A stretch of 18,005 nt of DNA from Verrucomicrobiia bacterium (GCA_030432175.1 JAUIHU010000011.1:1-18005), one strand, 5' to 3'; numbered from the stretch's first letter, positions 7,212 through 15,501 are shown. A program made the numbers and translations. The notes: generated from the letters alone by a model not told the origin.

Positions 7212-8579
7212 TTATTCGAACTTTAACAAATGCTGTCCTGTTTTCGGATATTTCGCTAAAGCTAACTTGAGCTCCATCAATGATGCCCTCGCTTCCTGGC
7301 TCATTCGACTCCCGGCAATGTTCGTTGTTTCTAACGGATCTTCCTGGGTGTCAAAGAATTCTCCGGTCGCGTAAAGCTTCCAGCGTCGGTCCCGCACAAA
7401 TTGAACCGCTTCCTGCCGTTCCGGACGCGGCTGGGCAAAGATATGAATCCATTCCCGGGTCGGCCCCTCTTTCCCGATCAACTGAGGATAAAAACTCATA
7501 CCGTCTCGATGCGCCTTTCTCTCAACTTCCGCATCCAATGAAATTCCAGCCGTTTCTGCCAGTGTCGGATAGAAATCTGAAAAATCGACCAACTCGTCCG
7601 AAATCTGCCCAGGTCGAATCTTCCCAGGCCACCAGGCAATCAAAGGAACGTGTGTTCCTGCATCGGTCGGAAGTCGTTTGCCACCACGAATTTCTTTTCC
7701 GTTTTGTACGGAAGTGATTCTTGGCAAAGTCCCGTTATCCGTGGTGAATAAAAACAAGGTATTCTCGGCCTGCCCGGTGTTCTCGAGTTTTCGGGCAATC
7801 CTCCCCATCATGTAGTCCATGTATTCGACCATATCCGCAAAATTGGACTGAATGTCTTTGGAGCTGCGGTCGGAGCTGAACGGGGTTGTCAGAAACGGAT
7901 CATGCGTCAGCGCCATCGGAACATAGAGAAAAAACGGAGGACTGTCTTCTGCCTGATGATCATCAATAAAATCTTCGATGTAATTTAAGAAAATCTCCGG
8001 ACCATAATTATCTTCGGGATAGATTTGCAATCGCCCGTCGGTGTTAATCACAGGCGCCCAGTAACGGGATCCACGCTTCCGTATTTGCCACAAGCAATAC
8101 TGATCAAACCCGGTGTCTTCCGGCGTTGAACCCTTGAACCGAAACCGCTCGGCGTAATGTTCAGCTCCCAATAACTGCCATTTCCCGACAACAGCAGTGG
8201 AATAGCCGGCGTCTTTCAGGAGATGTGCGAATGTTTTTTCGGATCGGTTTAAAACGGAGAATGCGGAATAATTCCAGACATTGCTCATGCCGGTCATCAA
8301 CTTGACTCGGCTGGGGGTGCACAAAGGTTGCGAGTAACAATGAGTGAAACGCATTCCTGAAGCTGCCAGTCGATCCAGCTCGGGAGTTTGATAAGATTCT
8401 CCGCCATAAGAACCAAAACACTCCACGCCAATATCGTCCGCCATCACCAGCACGATGTTTGGATGCGAATGCCCAGCGCGCTTTTGATTTTGGAAATCCG
8501 ACCCAGCTCCGCAAATCATCGGCAAACACAAAAAAAGCGCCAAAGCTCCACGTGTAATGACTTGGACAAAGGAAAGCAT
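7212..8579 (-). CDS. Exported arylsulfatase-type sulfatase (formylglycine-dependent)
   Basis: A 455-residue member of the type I sulfatase family (S1), which hydrolyses sulfate esters, most likely on polysaccharides. The N-terminus has a hydrophobic signal segment (about residues 11-24). Metal-binding D48-D49 lie in NIVLVMADDIG. The catalytic signature C87-TPSR-91 allows conversion of C87 to formylglycine. Further conserved pieces are VGKWQLLG (K133), ALTHDPF and the FTTDNGT metal site. In GKWQ the position usually occupied by histidine in arylsulfatase A (GKWH) is Gln135; I believe this is typical of one PVC sulfatase subfamily rather than a defect. The C-terminal region (FFDTQEDPLETTNIAG) is complete. 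It starts at ATG 8579 with no Shine-Dalgarno, divergent from the two-component genes. No sulfatase-maturation enzyme is in the window. Confidence 0.93.
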   Translation of the reverse strand: MLSFVQVITRGALALFLCLPMICGAGSDFQNQKRAGHSHPNIVLVMADDIGVECFGSYGGESYQTPELDRLAASGMRFTHCYSQPLCTPSRVKLMTGMSNVWNYSAFSVLNRSEKTFAHLLKDAGYSTAVVGKWQLLGAEHYAERFRFKGSTPEDTGFDQYCLWQIRKRGSRYWAPVINTDGRLQIYPEDNYGPEIFLNYIEDFIDDHQAEDSPPFFLYVPMALTHDPFLTTPFSSDRSSKDIQSNFADMVEYMDYMMGRIARKLENTGQAENTLFLFTTDNGTLPRITSVQNGKEIRGGKRLPTDAGTHVPLIAWWPGKIRPGQISDELVDFSDFYPTLAETAGISLDAEVERKAHRDGMSFYPQLIGKEGPTREWIHIFAQPRPERQEAVQFVRDRRWKLYATGEFFDTQEDPLETTNIAGSRMSQEARASLMELKLALAKYPKTGQHLLKFE

Positions 8580-8620
8580 GAGAGAAATCTACAGAATCCC
8601 AAAGCATTTGAAAATTCCAA

Positions 8621-8935
8621 ACCACGAAAAGAGATTGATGGACCACGAAAGGCACGAAAAACACGAAAAGAGATTGATAAACCACGGAACGCTCGAAAAA
8701 CGCGAAAAGAGTTTTGATAAACCACGGAAGGCTCGGAGAGACACGGAATCAATGAATTAAGCACGGAAAACCCTGAAAGCACGGAATGGATCTTATAAAA
8801 GACTTTCCGTGCTTCTCCGTGCCTTCCGTGGTTAAAAAAATTTCGTGCCTTTCGTGGTTAAAAAAATATTTCGTGCCCTTCGTGCCTTTCGTGGTTAAAA
8901 AATTTCCCTACCCTTCATGCCTTCCGTGGTTCAGG
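8621..8935. repeat. Repeat cluster: tandem ~40-bp units facing an inverted 'CGTGCCTTTCGTGG' arm
   Basis: The left arm (8621-8790) holds units beginning ACCACGAAA or ACCACGGAA at 8621, 8642, 8681 and 8721; the two full ones are 39 and 40 bp and end in GAGATTGATAA or GAGTTTTGATAA. The right arm (8804-8935) holds the inverse words: TTCGTGCCTTTCGTGGTTA plus A-runs, repeated about four times. Together they could fold into a long imperfect hairpin. It fills most of the 474-bp gap between the divergent sulfatase and response-regulator genes. Open frames crossing it are low-complexity artefacts of the repeat. Confidence 0.75.
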
Positions 8936-9017
8936 ATTTTCGCAAATCAGTTGGATTTTAGACATCACGGCGCTTAAATGTTACAAATTTGAGATGAATC
9001 GCTCGAAGTTGTCGCTT

Positions 9018-9044
9018 ATGAGTAAGGAGGTAATAGAAAGTTAA
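9018..9044 (+). promoter_or_regulatory. Possible 8-codon leader frame containing a perfect Shine-Dalgarno, upstream of the response regulator
   Basis: ATG 9018 opens a frame MSKEVIES ending at TAA 9042-9044, nine bases before the response-regulator ATG at 9054. The string TAAGGAGGT (9023-9031), a near-ideal ribosome binding site, lies inside it. Its 22-base distance from ATG 9054 is too long for normal use, and the in-frame TAA at 9042 rules out a longer regulator start. The sequence is real; any role in translation control is inference. Confidence 0.3.
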
Positions 9045-9053
9045 CGCAGCGCC

Positions 9054-9749
9054 ATGCACCGAACCACGCCAAAAATATTAGTCGTCGACGACGAAACAGA
9101 CGCCCTGGACTTGATTTCTTTCAATCTGCGCGGAGCAGGTTATGAAGTGATTACCGCCGATGCTGGTTTGGAGGCATTGAAGAAAGCCAAGGAAGCGCTG
9201 CCGGATTTGATTCTCCTGGATCTCATGTTGCCGGAGGTGGATGGATTTGAAATCTGTAAACGCTTGCGGCGTGAACCATCCACTGAAAAAATCCCGATTA
9301 TTATGCTGACAGCCAAAGCGGCAGAAATTGATCGAGTTTTGGGCTTGGAACTGGGAGCGGACGATTACATTACGAAGCCTTTCAGCCCGCGAGAATTGAA
9401 TCTGCGTGTCAAAAATATCCTCCGCCGCAACACACAAAAGAACGAGCCGCAGGATTACTTTGAAGTGGATGAATTGATCGTCGACATTCCTCGGTACATG
9501 GTCACGGTCGACAAAAAGGAAATCAATCTGACCGCGACCGAATTCAAGTTGCTGACTGTTTTATTACAACGCCGAGGCAGGGTGCAGTCCCGTGAACAAC
9601 TCCTGCGAGATGTCTGGGGTTATGACAGTCTGATCGACACGCGAACAGTGGACACCCACATGCGGCGACTCCGGGAAAAGCTCGGAAACAGCGCCCGACA
9701 TCTCGATACGGTGCGTGGTATCGGTTACCGTTTCAATGACGTGAAATAA
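9054..9749 (+). CDS. phoB: OmpR/PhoB-family response regulator
   Basis: A 231-residue transcription factor. The receiver domain (residues about 7-120) has acidic pocket D12-D13, phospho-acceptor D56 in LILLDLMLPEVDGF, T86 and K108 in the TKPF loop. The winged-helix DNA-binding domain (about 130-230) ends with the typical RTVDTHMRRLREKL and RGIGYRF segments. It most resembles PhoB, the phosphate-starvation regulator, and is followed four bases later by a PhoR-type kinase. However, no pst or phoU genes are present, so the phosphate role is inference. The 5' region is unusual: a repeat cluster ends about 120 bp upstream and a strong Shine-Dalgarno lies 22 bases before the start. Confidence 0.93.
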   Translation: MHRTTPKILVVDDETDALDLISFNLRGAGYEVITADAGLEALKKAKEALPDLILLDLMLPEVDGFEICKRLRREPSTEKIPIIMLTAKAAEIDRVLGLELGADDYITKPFSPRELNLRVKNILRRNTQKNEPQDYFEVDELIVDIPRYMVTVDKKEINLTATEFKLLTVLLQRRGRVQSREQLLRDVWGYDSLIDTRTVDTHMRRLREKLGNSARHLDTVRGIGYRFNDVK

Positions 9750-9753
9750 TTCG

Positions 9754-11040
9754 ATGGACTGGATCAGCGCTGTCATTGGAGCCGGCCTGGGCGCCGCAGC
9801 TCTTCACTTTTATTGGGTCAAACGGGTTCGATCCACTGAGACTTCCCTGCGTCGCGAGCATCAGATCCGCGAGGAAGATCTGGCCCGTGATCAGGAGCAA
9901 AAACAAGCGTTGTTCAATTCGATGTCGGAAGGGATCCTGGCTCTCGATTCAGAAGGACAGGTCACTCTGATCAACCAAACACTTCAAAACTGGTTCCCGT
10001 TTAAGAATCTCAAAATCGGAGCCAAACTGGATGACAATTGTTCGGAATCCAAGTTACAGCGATTGCTGATCGTTGCGCTGAAAGAAGGCAAAGCGCTGGA
10101 GCAGGAGCTGGAGTTTGAAGAACCCGACTCAGAATCCAGATCACCCAATCAAGGTGCTTCAGTTCGTGGCGATCGAGCCCGCCGCGCCATGAATGGTCAC
10201 CAGGGAAATGGCTTAAACGGACGCCGCGCTAAACGTCTTCAACTTCAGGTAAACGCTTCAGCCTTCGGTCCTTCGGAGGCTTCCTGGGGAGTTGTCATGG
10301 TTTTTCATGATCTGACCCGTCTTCGCGAGTTGGAGGATACGCGTCGAGAGTTTGTCGCCAATGTCAGTCATGAATTGCGCACGCCGTTGTCGTTAATCAA
10401 AGGCTACGTGGAAACCCTGCTTGATGGCGCCAACAAGGATTCCGAACTCAGCGTCAAGTTCCTCAATATCATCGACAAACACACCGACCGTTTGACGTTT
10501 CTTATTGAGGATCTCCTGACGATTTCCAAACTGGAAATGGGTCGCGCTTTTGTGAACGTGCACCCAGAGCCTCTCCGTGAGCTGGTGGATCGTGTTTGTC
10601 AGGATCTCGAAGGACGCGCTGAAGAACGGGGTGTCAGCCTGGTAATTGATATTGATGAAAATCTGGAACCACCAATGGATGCCGACCGCATGCAGCAGGT
10701 TTTCTTCAATCTGATTGAGAACGCAATCAAGTACGGATCAGAAAACGGTCAGGTCAAAATTGCTGCCAGTGTGGAGAAAGATGAGTTTGCGTTGATTGAA
10801 GTGCAGGATGACGGTCCCGGGATTCCTGAAGAATCGATTGAACGGGTCTTTGAGAGATTTTACAGAGTGGACCGGGCACGCTCGCGGGAACTGGGTGGCA
10901 CAGGACTCGGACTGGCGATTGTGAAGCACATCGTTCAATCACATGGAGGAGCCACCTGGCTGGAGAGTGAATTGGGACAGGGTTGTCGGTTCAAGATTCG
11001 GTTGCCAATGGCAGCGGCGCCCAATACCAAGACCACGTAG
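9754..11040 (+). CDS. phoR: PhoR-like sensor histidine kinase
   Basis: 428 residues, four bases after the response regulator, clearly its operon partner. One N-terminal membrane helix (about 4-22) is followed by a charged coiled-coil-like segment (25-52), a PAS domain (about 52-190), the dimerisation/phospho-acceptor domain with H206 in FVANVSHELRTPL, and a HATPase domain: N box NLIENAIKYG (N319, N323), G1 DDGPGI (352-357), F box FERFYRVD and G2 GGTGLGLAIV (381-390). There is no periplasmic sensor loop, so the signal is probably cytoplasmic or comes through a membrane partner, as for PhoR with PstSCAB/PhoU. A polar insert of about 40 residues (122-161) rich in Arg, Gly, Asn and Ser interrupts the PAS domain. 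Confidence 0.92.
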   Translation: MDWISAVIGAGLGAAALHFYWVKRVRSTETSLRREHQIREEDLARDQEQKQALFNSMSEGILALDSEGQVTLINQTLQNWFPFKNLKIGAKLDDNCSESKLQRLLIVALKEGKALEQELEFEEPDSESRSPNQGASVRGDRARRAMNGHQGNGLNGRRAKRLQLQVNASAFGPSEASWGVVMVFHDLTRLRELEDTRREFVANVSHELRTPLSLIKGYVETLLDGANKDSELSVKFLNIIDKHTDRLTFLIEDLLTISKLEMGRAFVNVHPEPLRELVDRVCQDLEGRAEERGVSLVIDIDENLEPPMDADRMQQVFFNLIENAIKYGSENGQVKIAASVEKDEFALIEVQDDGPGIPEESIERVFERFYRVDRARSRELGGTGLGLAIVKHIVQSHGGATWLESELGQGCRFKIRLPMAAAPNTKTT

Positions 11041-11080
11041 CACAAATCATGGGAGACGCCTGTTCGATGGAGGTTTCTTA

Positions 11081-11536
11081 TTACCCCTTTGAGTCCGCCT
11101 GCTGGCGCCGAAGTTCTTTCAACCGCTTTCGAATACTTTCATAGACGGGTTGTGTGCGTAACTCTTTGAGATCCGGATCTCTCGCCATCCAGTGGAGATT
11201 GGGGTACCCCAGATCCAGCGCACGATGTAAAATCCGGACCGAATCCTCGAACTTCCTGTTCAACGCATAGCTGCATGCGAGATTAAACTGAGTCAGCGGA
11301 TCCTCAGGTAACAACTCAGCCAGCTTCAAATCCACCCGCAAACCGGCCCTGTTTCGCCCCAGCAAAGTATAATTATCCCCTAAGGCCTGCCACGCCTCGA
11401 CATAATCAGGATCCCGAGCCACCAATCCCTTCAGAAACTGATTTTCAACACTCAAATCCCGTTGCTCCTGAGTTGTGAGTCGTTTCCTGCGACTCATCGA
11501 ATCAGAAGCGTTCTTTTTTGATTTTTCCTTGGGCAT
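11081..11536 (-). CDS. Small tetratricopeptide-repeat protein
   Basis: 151 residues with no signal peptide. After a strongly basic, disordered-looking N-terminus (KEKSKKNASDSMSRRKRL), residues about 28-118 fold as TPR-like helix pairs: DPDYVEAWQALGDNYTLLGR, then EDPLTQFNLACSYALNRKFE and RILHRALDLG. The tail PVYESIRKRLKEL is often seen at the end of such repeats. TPR proteins act as protein-binding scaffolds; the partner is unknown. It is convergent with the kinase gene (40 bp apart) and divergent from the sulfatase-peptidase fusion, with no sign of co-transcription with either. Confidence 0.75.
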   Translation of the reverse strand: MPKEKSKKNASDSMSRRKRLTTQEQRDLSVENQFLKGLVARDPDYVEAWQALGDNYTLLGRNRAGLRVDLKLAELLPEDPLTQFNLACSYALNRKFEDSVRILHRALDLGYPNLHWMARDPDLKELRTQPVYESIRKRLKELRRQQADSKG

Positions 11537-11689
11537 ACCCTGATTTCAATAATTGTTGCAGGAAGGGCTCTACTGTCCAGAAATTATGGTAGGAAAACTG
11601 ATTCGACTCTTTCCTGCCGAGCAGGGGCTCAGCGTTCCCGGGACGGACATTCCCTTGCTTAAATCCGGTCCACATTTTGGCTCCAAAAT

Positions 11690-11724
11690 TTTTTAATTCT
11701 TAATTTCTAATTTTTAATTCTAAA
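11690..11724 (+). repeat. AT-rich direct repeats (TTAATTCT-like) before the fusion gene
   Basis: Degenerate copies of TTAATTCTTAATTTC follow one another just ahead of ATG 11734. The bases next to the start (CCCCTCC) resemble the anti-Shine-Dalgarno rather than a ribosome binding site. The AT tract may hold the promoter or keep the start region unstructured. Confidence 0.4.
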
Positions 11725-11733
11725 ATCCCCTCC

Positions 11734-14400
11734 ATGTTCCTCCGTTCATTATTGGTTTTAATTTGTGCGTCCGCAGCGTTGGTGGCCGCTGACCGTCCGA
11801 ATATCCTGTTTGCAATTTCTGATGATCAGTCGTACCCGCACGCTTCGGCTTACGGATCAAAAATGGTCCACACGCCAGCTTTCGACCGCGTGGCCGATTC
11901 CGGGACTTTATTTCACAACGCATTCACCGCCTCACCGGGATGCAGTCCTTCCAGAGCAGCCATTCTGACCGGACGTTTCCCTTGGCAATTGCAACACGCG
12001 GGAACTCATGCCAGTTCATTTTCCAATCAATACAAGGTCTATCCGGATTTATTAGAATCATCCGGATATTTCGTCGGGTACACAGGGAAAGGCTGGGGTC
12101 CTGGGAATTGGAAGATCGGCGGGTTTGAACGCAACCCAGCCGGGCCTCGCTACTCAGATTCTCTACCTGATGACAACAATCGCCCAGGCGGCGCCAGCAG
12201 AAATAACTATGCCGGAGCATTCAAAAAGTTTCTGGATGAACGACCGGATGATCAGCCGTTCTGTTTCTGGTACGGATCAACGGAGCCCCATCGTGGATTC
12301 GAAAAGGGCATTGGATTGAAGCGCGGCAAAAAATTGAAGGATGCCGAAGTACCGGAGTTTCTTCCGGACACGGAAGAGATCCGATCGGATCTGCTGGATT
12401 ATGCGGTGGAGATCGAATGGTTCGATCAACATCTGGGTGAAATGCTCAACGAACTGGAGGCGCGTGGCATGTTGGAGAACACTTTGGTCGTGGTGACGAG
12501 TGACAACGGGATGGCATTCCCACGCGCCAAGGCAAACGCTTATGAGCACGGAGTTCACATGCCACTGGCGATTTCCTGGCCGGCAGGTTTTCCTTGTGAG
12601 CGCGAGTCTCAGGCGATCGTTAGTCTGACCGATCTGGCCCCAACTTTCCTGTCGCTGGCAGGCGTGGAAGGTCCGACCGATTTTCCAATGAGTGGCAAGG
12701 ATCTCTCCCCGATCCTGAAAGGCGCTTACGATTCTGAGGAAGAAGAAATCGCAGCATGGGACCACACCCTGTTCGGACGCGAACGTCATTCTTCTTCCCG
12801 CTACAACAACCTCGCCTACCCGCAGCGCGGACTCCGTACGCATGATTACATTTACATTCGCAACTTCCGACCCGACCGCTGGCCTGCCGGAGCGCCGCAG
12901 AAGTTCAACGCGCAGGATAAACTCGGTCCGATGCACGGTGGGTATCACGACATCGACGCCTGTCCCACATTGGATTTCCTGATCGAACACCGGGATCACC
13001 CCGAATACGGAAAGTATTTCTACTGGTCTGTCGATCGCCGTCCCTACGAGGAAATCTTTGACACCCAAAAAGATTTCGCCAATCTCCACAACCTCAACGG
13101 CAGTGAAGCGCACGCCAAATCCGTCCGATCTCTTCGACAACGGATGACTGAACGCCTGACAGAAACAGGTGATCCACGTGTAGTGGATCCGGATACGGGC
13201 GATATTTTCGAAACTTACAAACGTTATAGTCCACTGCGTTCCTTCCCCAAACCTTCCGCCAACCTGATCCCGAAAAAACGAGTCCGTGACCGGGGCATTG
13301 AACTTCCAGGACAACCCGGATTCTGGAACGCAATCACCGACGTGCCCGGTGTCTGGGTCGGACACGCAACACTCATCAAAGGGGACGGCGCGTTGGAAAT
13401 CGGCGAAGGTCCGGTGCGGACTGGGGTGACAGCGATCCTGCCGACTGGACGGGATGCGCGTCCGGTATTTGCAGCAGTGGGATCATTGAATGGCAACGGA
13501 GAACTCACCGGAACGCATTGGATTCGTGAATCCGGATTTCTAGAAGAACCCATCCTCTGGACCAATACCCACAGCGTTGGGGCAGTCAGTGAAGCGTCGA
13601 TCATCTGGCGCGCCATGGCCGATTATCACAGTGAAGCGCCGGGCAGTTATTCCTGGGCTTCATTGCCAGTGGTGGGTGAGACATGGGATGGACGGTTGAA
13701 TGACATCCACGGATTCCATGTGCGTCGTCCGCATGTCTTTGAAGCGCTCAACAGCGCCCGTCCCGGTCCTGTACAGGAAGGGAATGTCGGAGGAGGAACG
13801 GGCATGGTCTGTTTCCGATTTAAGTCCGGCATCGGAACCGCTTCCCGTGTGGTTGCGATTGAAGATTCGGAAACAACCTCGACCTACACAGTCGGCTGCA
13901 TCGTCCAGGCTAACTTTGGAAAGCGGGAGGAATGGACAATGCGCGGAGTGAATATCGGACAGCGCTTGTCAGAAAGGTTGTTGCCTGAAATGAACACCAT
14001 CGAACCGGCCAGTTTTCTTAAACTCAAAACCAGTGGCGAACACGAAGGCAACTCTATTTTGGTCACCGTTGCCACCGATGCGCCATTGCTTCCTCATCAG
14101 CTCACCCGGCTGGTCAACCGTATCCCCCTCGGCATCTCCAAAGTCGGCGGACTCGGTCACAACTCATCCGGCGATCTCTTTCTGGCATTCTCCACACAAA
14201 CCGTCACGGAAGACAGCTCACACACCCAGCAAGTTCGGGCATTTAGCAACAGCGCGATTGATCCGCTTTTTGAGGGAGTGGTACAGAGCGTGGAGGAATC
14301 CATTTTAAACGCCCTGTTCGCGGCAGAAACCATGACCGGAATTAATGGAAACAAAATCCACGCCGCGCCGGTTGAAGAAATTGCCGAGTGGATTCACTGA
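11734..14400 (+). CDS. Exported sulfatase fused to P1/DmpA-family (S58) self-processing peptidase
   Basis: One uninterrupted 888-codon frame holds two enzymes. MFLRSLLVLICASAALVAA is a signal peptide. Residues about 20-490 are a type I sulfatase of the heparan N-sulfatase-like kind: metal ligands D30-D31, catalytic C70-SPSR, GKGWGPG (K119), TSDNGMA (D257, N258) and EHGVHMPL. After a short linker the S58 domain starts near K515, with RDRGIELPGQPGFWNAITDV, then VGHATLI, GPVRTGVTAILPTGRDA, NVGGGTGMVCFRFKSGIGTA and GHNSSGDLFLAFST. Family members such as DmpA and BapA cut themselves to expose an N-terminal Ser or Thr; here EGN|SILVTVATDAPLLPHQ places the nucleophile at S774, giving a 115-residue beta chain. 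The sulfatase would stay on the alpha chain. Stand-alone versions of both domains are usual; I know of no standard family with this order. Confidence 0.92.
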   Translation: MFLRSLLVLICASAALVAADRPNILFAISDDQSYPHASAYGSKMVHTPAFDRVADSGTLFHNAFTASPGCSPSRAAILTGRFPWQLQHAGTHASSFSNQYKVYPDLLESSGYFVGYTGKGWGPGNWKIGGFERNPAGPRYSDSLPDDNNRPGGASRNNYAGAFKKFLDERPDDQPFCFWYGSTEPHRGFEKGIGLKRGKKLKDAEVPEFLPDTEEIRSDLLDYAVEIEWFDQHLGEMLNELEARGMLENTLVVVTSDNGMAFPRAKANAYEHGVHMPLAISWPAGFPCERESQAIVSLTDLAPTFLSLAGVEGPTDFPMSGKDLSPILKGAYDSEEEEIAAWDHTLFGRERHSSSRYNNLAYPQRGLRTHDYIYIRNFRPDRWPAGAPQKFNAQDKLGPMHGGYHDIDACPTLDFLIEHRDHPEYGKYFYWSVDRRPYEEIFDTQKDFANLHNLNGSEAHAKSVRSLRQRMTERLTETGDPRVVDPDTGDIFETYKRYSPLRSFPKPSANLIPKKRVRDRGIELPGQPGFWNAITDVPGVWVGHATLIKGDGALEIGEGPVRTGVTAILPTGRDARPVFAAVGSLNGNGELTGTHWIRESGFLEEPILWTNTHSVGAVSEASIIWRAMADYHSEAPGSYSWASLPVVGETWDGRLNDIHGFHVRRPHVFEALNSARPGPVQEGNVGGGTGMVCFRFKSGIGTASRVVAIEDSETTSTYTVGCIVQANFGKREEWTMRGVNIGQRLSERLLPEMNTIEPASFLKLKTSGEHEGNSILVTVATDAPLLPHQLTRLVNRIPLGISKVGGLGHNSSGDLFLAFSTQTVTEDSSHTQQVRAFSNSAIDPLFEGVVQSVEESILNALFAAETMTGINGNKIHAAPVEEIAEWIH

Positions 14401-15185
14401 GAATCTTCTTCCTCTTCATCCAAATCAAACCAGGTTTCGCGATGCGGTTCATGATCATTATTCCATCGACGTCGCGCTTCCTGGTTTGGCGCAAACCATA
14501 AAGTCCGTTCCTGAAACTCCACATGCCCGTCGCAAAAAGCCATATTCAAACCCTTGCCATGTCGGACGCTTTTCGGATCTTTCCCATCTTTTAAATTCAG
14601 GATGTAACCATTCACCCCAAAAGTCATCATTAGCGAATCACCCATGGCAATCATGTTCGCCGGATGCCGCACTTTTGACTCATTTAATGGTTTAAACGCC
14701 AGTTGGGTCACGTAACTCCGGTCTCCCCCTAACCCCAACAACTCATCATCGCTGCGGTACGAATACCTCAAGCTGCGTGTTCCAAAACCGTTATAGCCAT
14801 AGGATCCGCCGAAGTAAAAAATGACATTCTGACTCCACCAGAATCCGGACCGACCTTTGTACTCTGCGCAATCCAGAACCTTTTTATTATTCCCCAAAAA
14901 CGGAAGTAAACTGGTGTACCACAACCCACCTGATTCAAAATTGCCGGTGTAAGGATAGACACTATGGTCGCTGACATACATTGTCAGAGCTGTGGAAAGC
15001 TGCTTCAGATTATTCATGCAACTAGCCTGCTTTCCCTTGGCTTTGGCGCGAGATAACACCGGAAGTAACATCGCCGCCAGAATGGCAATGATCGCGATCA
15101 CCACCAGCAACTCAATCAAAGTAAACCCCGGCCCATTTCTTCTGCCGGGCAACCGGGCAGGAGATGAATAATGAATTTTCTTCAT
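14394..15185 (-). CDS. Prepilin-type N-terminal cleavage protein with H-x9-DG motif (pseudopilin-like)
   Basis: 263 residues. The leader MKKIHYSSPARLPGRRNGPG ends in Gly before FTLIELLVVIAIIAILAAML, the type IV prepilin peptidase recognition site and transmembrane/assembly helix. The following LLPVLSRAKAKGKQASCMNN and the late HGKGLNMAFCDGH (His, nine residues, Asp-Gly) are the marks of the large prepilin-like paralogue family of Verrucomicrobiota and Planctomycetota. The rest is a variable, aromatic-rich extracytoplasmic domain ending in an acidic tail (DLDEEEEDS). Genomes of this group carry dozens to hundreds of these, mostly of unknown role. Its last seven bases overlap the end of the fusion gene on the other strand. 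There is no Shine-Dalgarno upstream of ATG 15185. Confidence 0.92.
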   Translation of the reverse strand: MKKIHYSSPARLPGRRNGPGFTLIELLVVIAIIAILAAMLLPVLSRAKAKGKQASCMNNLKQLSTALTMYVSDHSVYPYTGNFESGGLWYTSLLPFLGNNKKVLDCAEYKGRSGFWWSQNVIFYFGGSYGYNGFGTRSLRYSYRSDDELLGLGGDRSYVTQLAFKPLNESKVRHPANMIAMGDSLMMTFGVNGYILNLKDGKDPKSVRHGKGLNMAFCDGHVEFQERTLWFAPNQEARRRWNNDHEPHRETWFDLDEEEEDSQ

Positions 15186-15373
15186 TTCAAATAAAATCAG
15201 ATGAATTAGCGAAAGTCACGAACCGGGCCAGAAAGCTCGCGACACCCATTTGTTATATGGAAAACCTAACTTGCTCCAACGTTCAAAATCAACCCTTTCA
15301 ACCTTTACATTTCTCCCCAACACAAACATCCGTTGTGAATAATCGCCACGCCGGGAAACCATGCCATTCATAT

Positions 15374-15447
15374 CATTTGGACACCCAAACCATTTTGGAC
15401 ATCCAAATACCATTCGCACATCCAAATCGATTCAATCATCCAACCCG
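15374..15447. repeat. Short degenerate tandem repeat (CATTTGGACATCCAAA-like)
   Basis: About four imperfect 15-22-bp units beginning CAT or CAA, at 15374, 15391, 15411 and 15433, each containing CACCCAAAC, CATCCAAAT or CATCCAAC. The second has the palindrome TTTGGACATCCAAA. It sits in the 519-bp gap between the prepilin-like gene and the AT-rich unknown gene; the part nearer the prepilin gene (15186-15373) shows nothing recognisable. Confidence 0.45.
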
Positions 15448-15501
15448 TGCGAACGTTTCGACCATGTAAATATGCAAATCCGTTCGTGCGTTCGGACGTT
15501 C

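Noticed and set aside
7021..7374. 117-codon plus-strand frame spanning tRNA-Lys
   Set aside because: It runs through the tRNA and into the antisense of the sulfatase 3' end. The tRNA fold explains the sequence.
8621..8760. CRISPR-like look of the regular CACGAAA units
   Set aside because: Adjacent units abut with no unique spacers, unit lengths vary, the words recur inverted nearby, and no cas genes are present.
12277..13365. 362-codon open frame on the minus strand inside the sulfatase-peptidase gene
   Set aside because: It is antisense to conserved sulfatase and S58 sequence and has no recognisable motifs. Long antisense frames are expected in GC-rich codon-biased genes.
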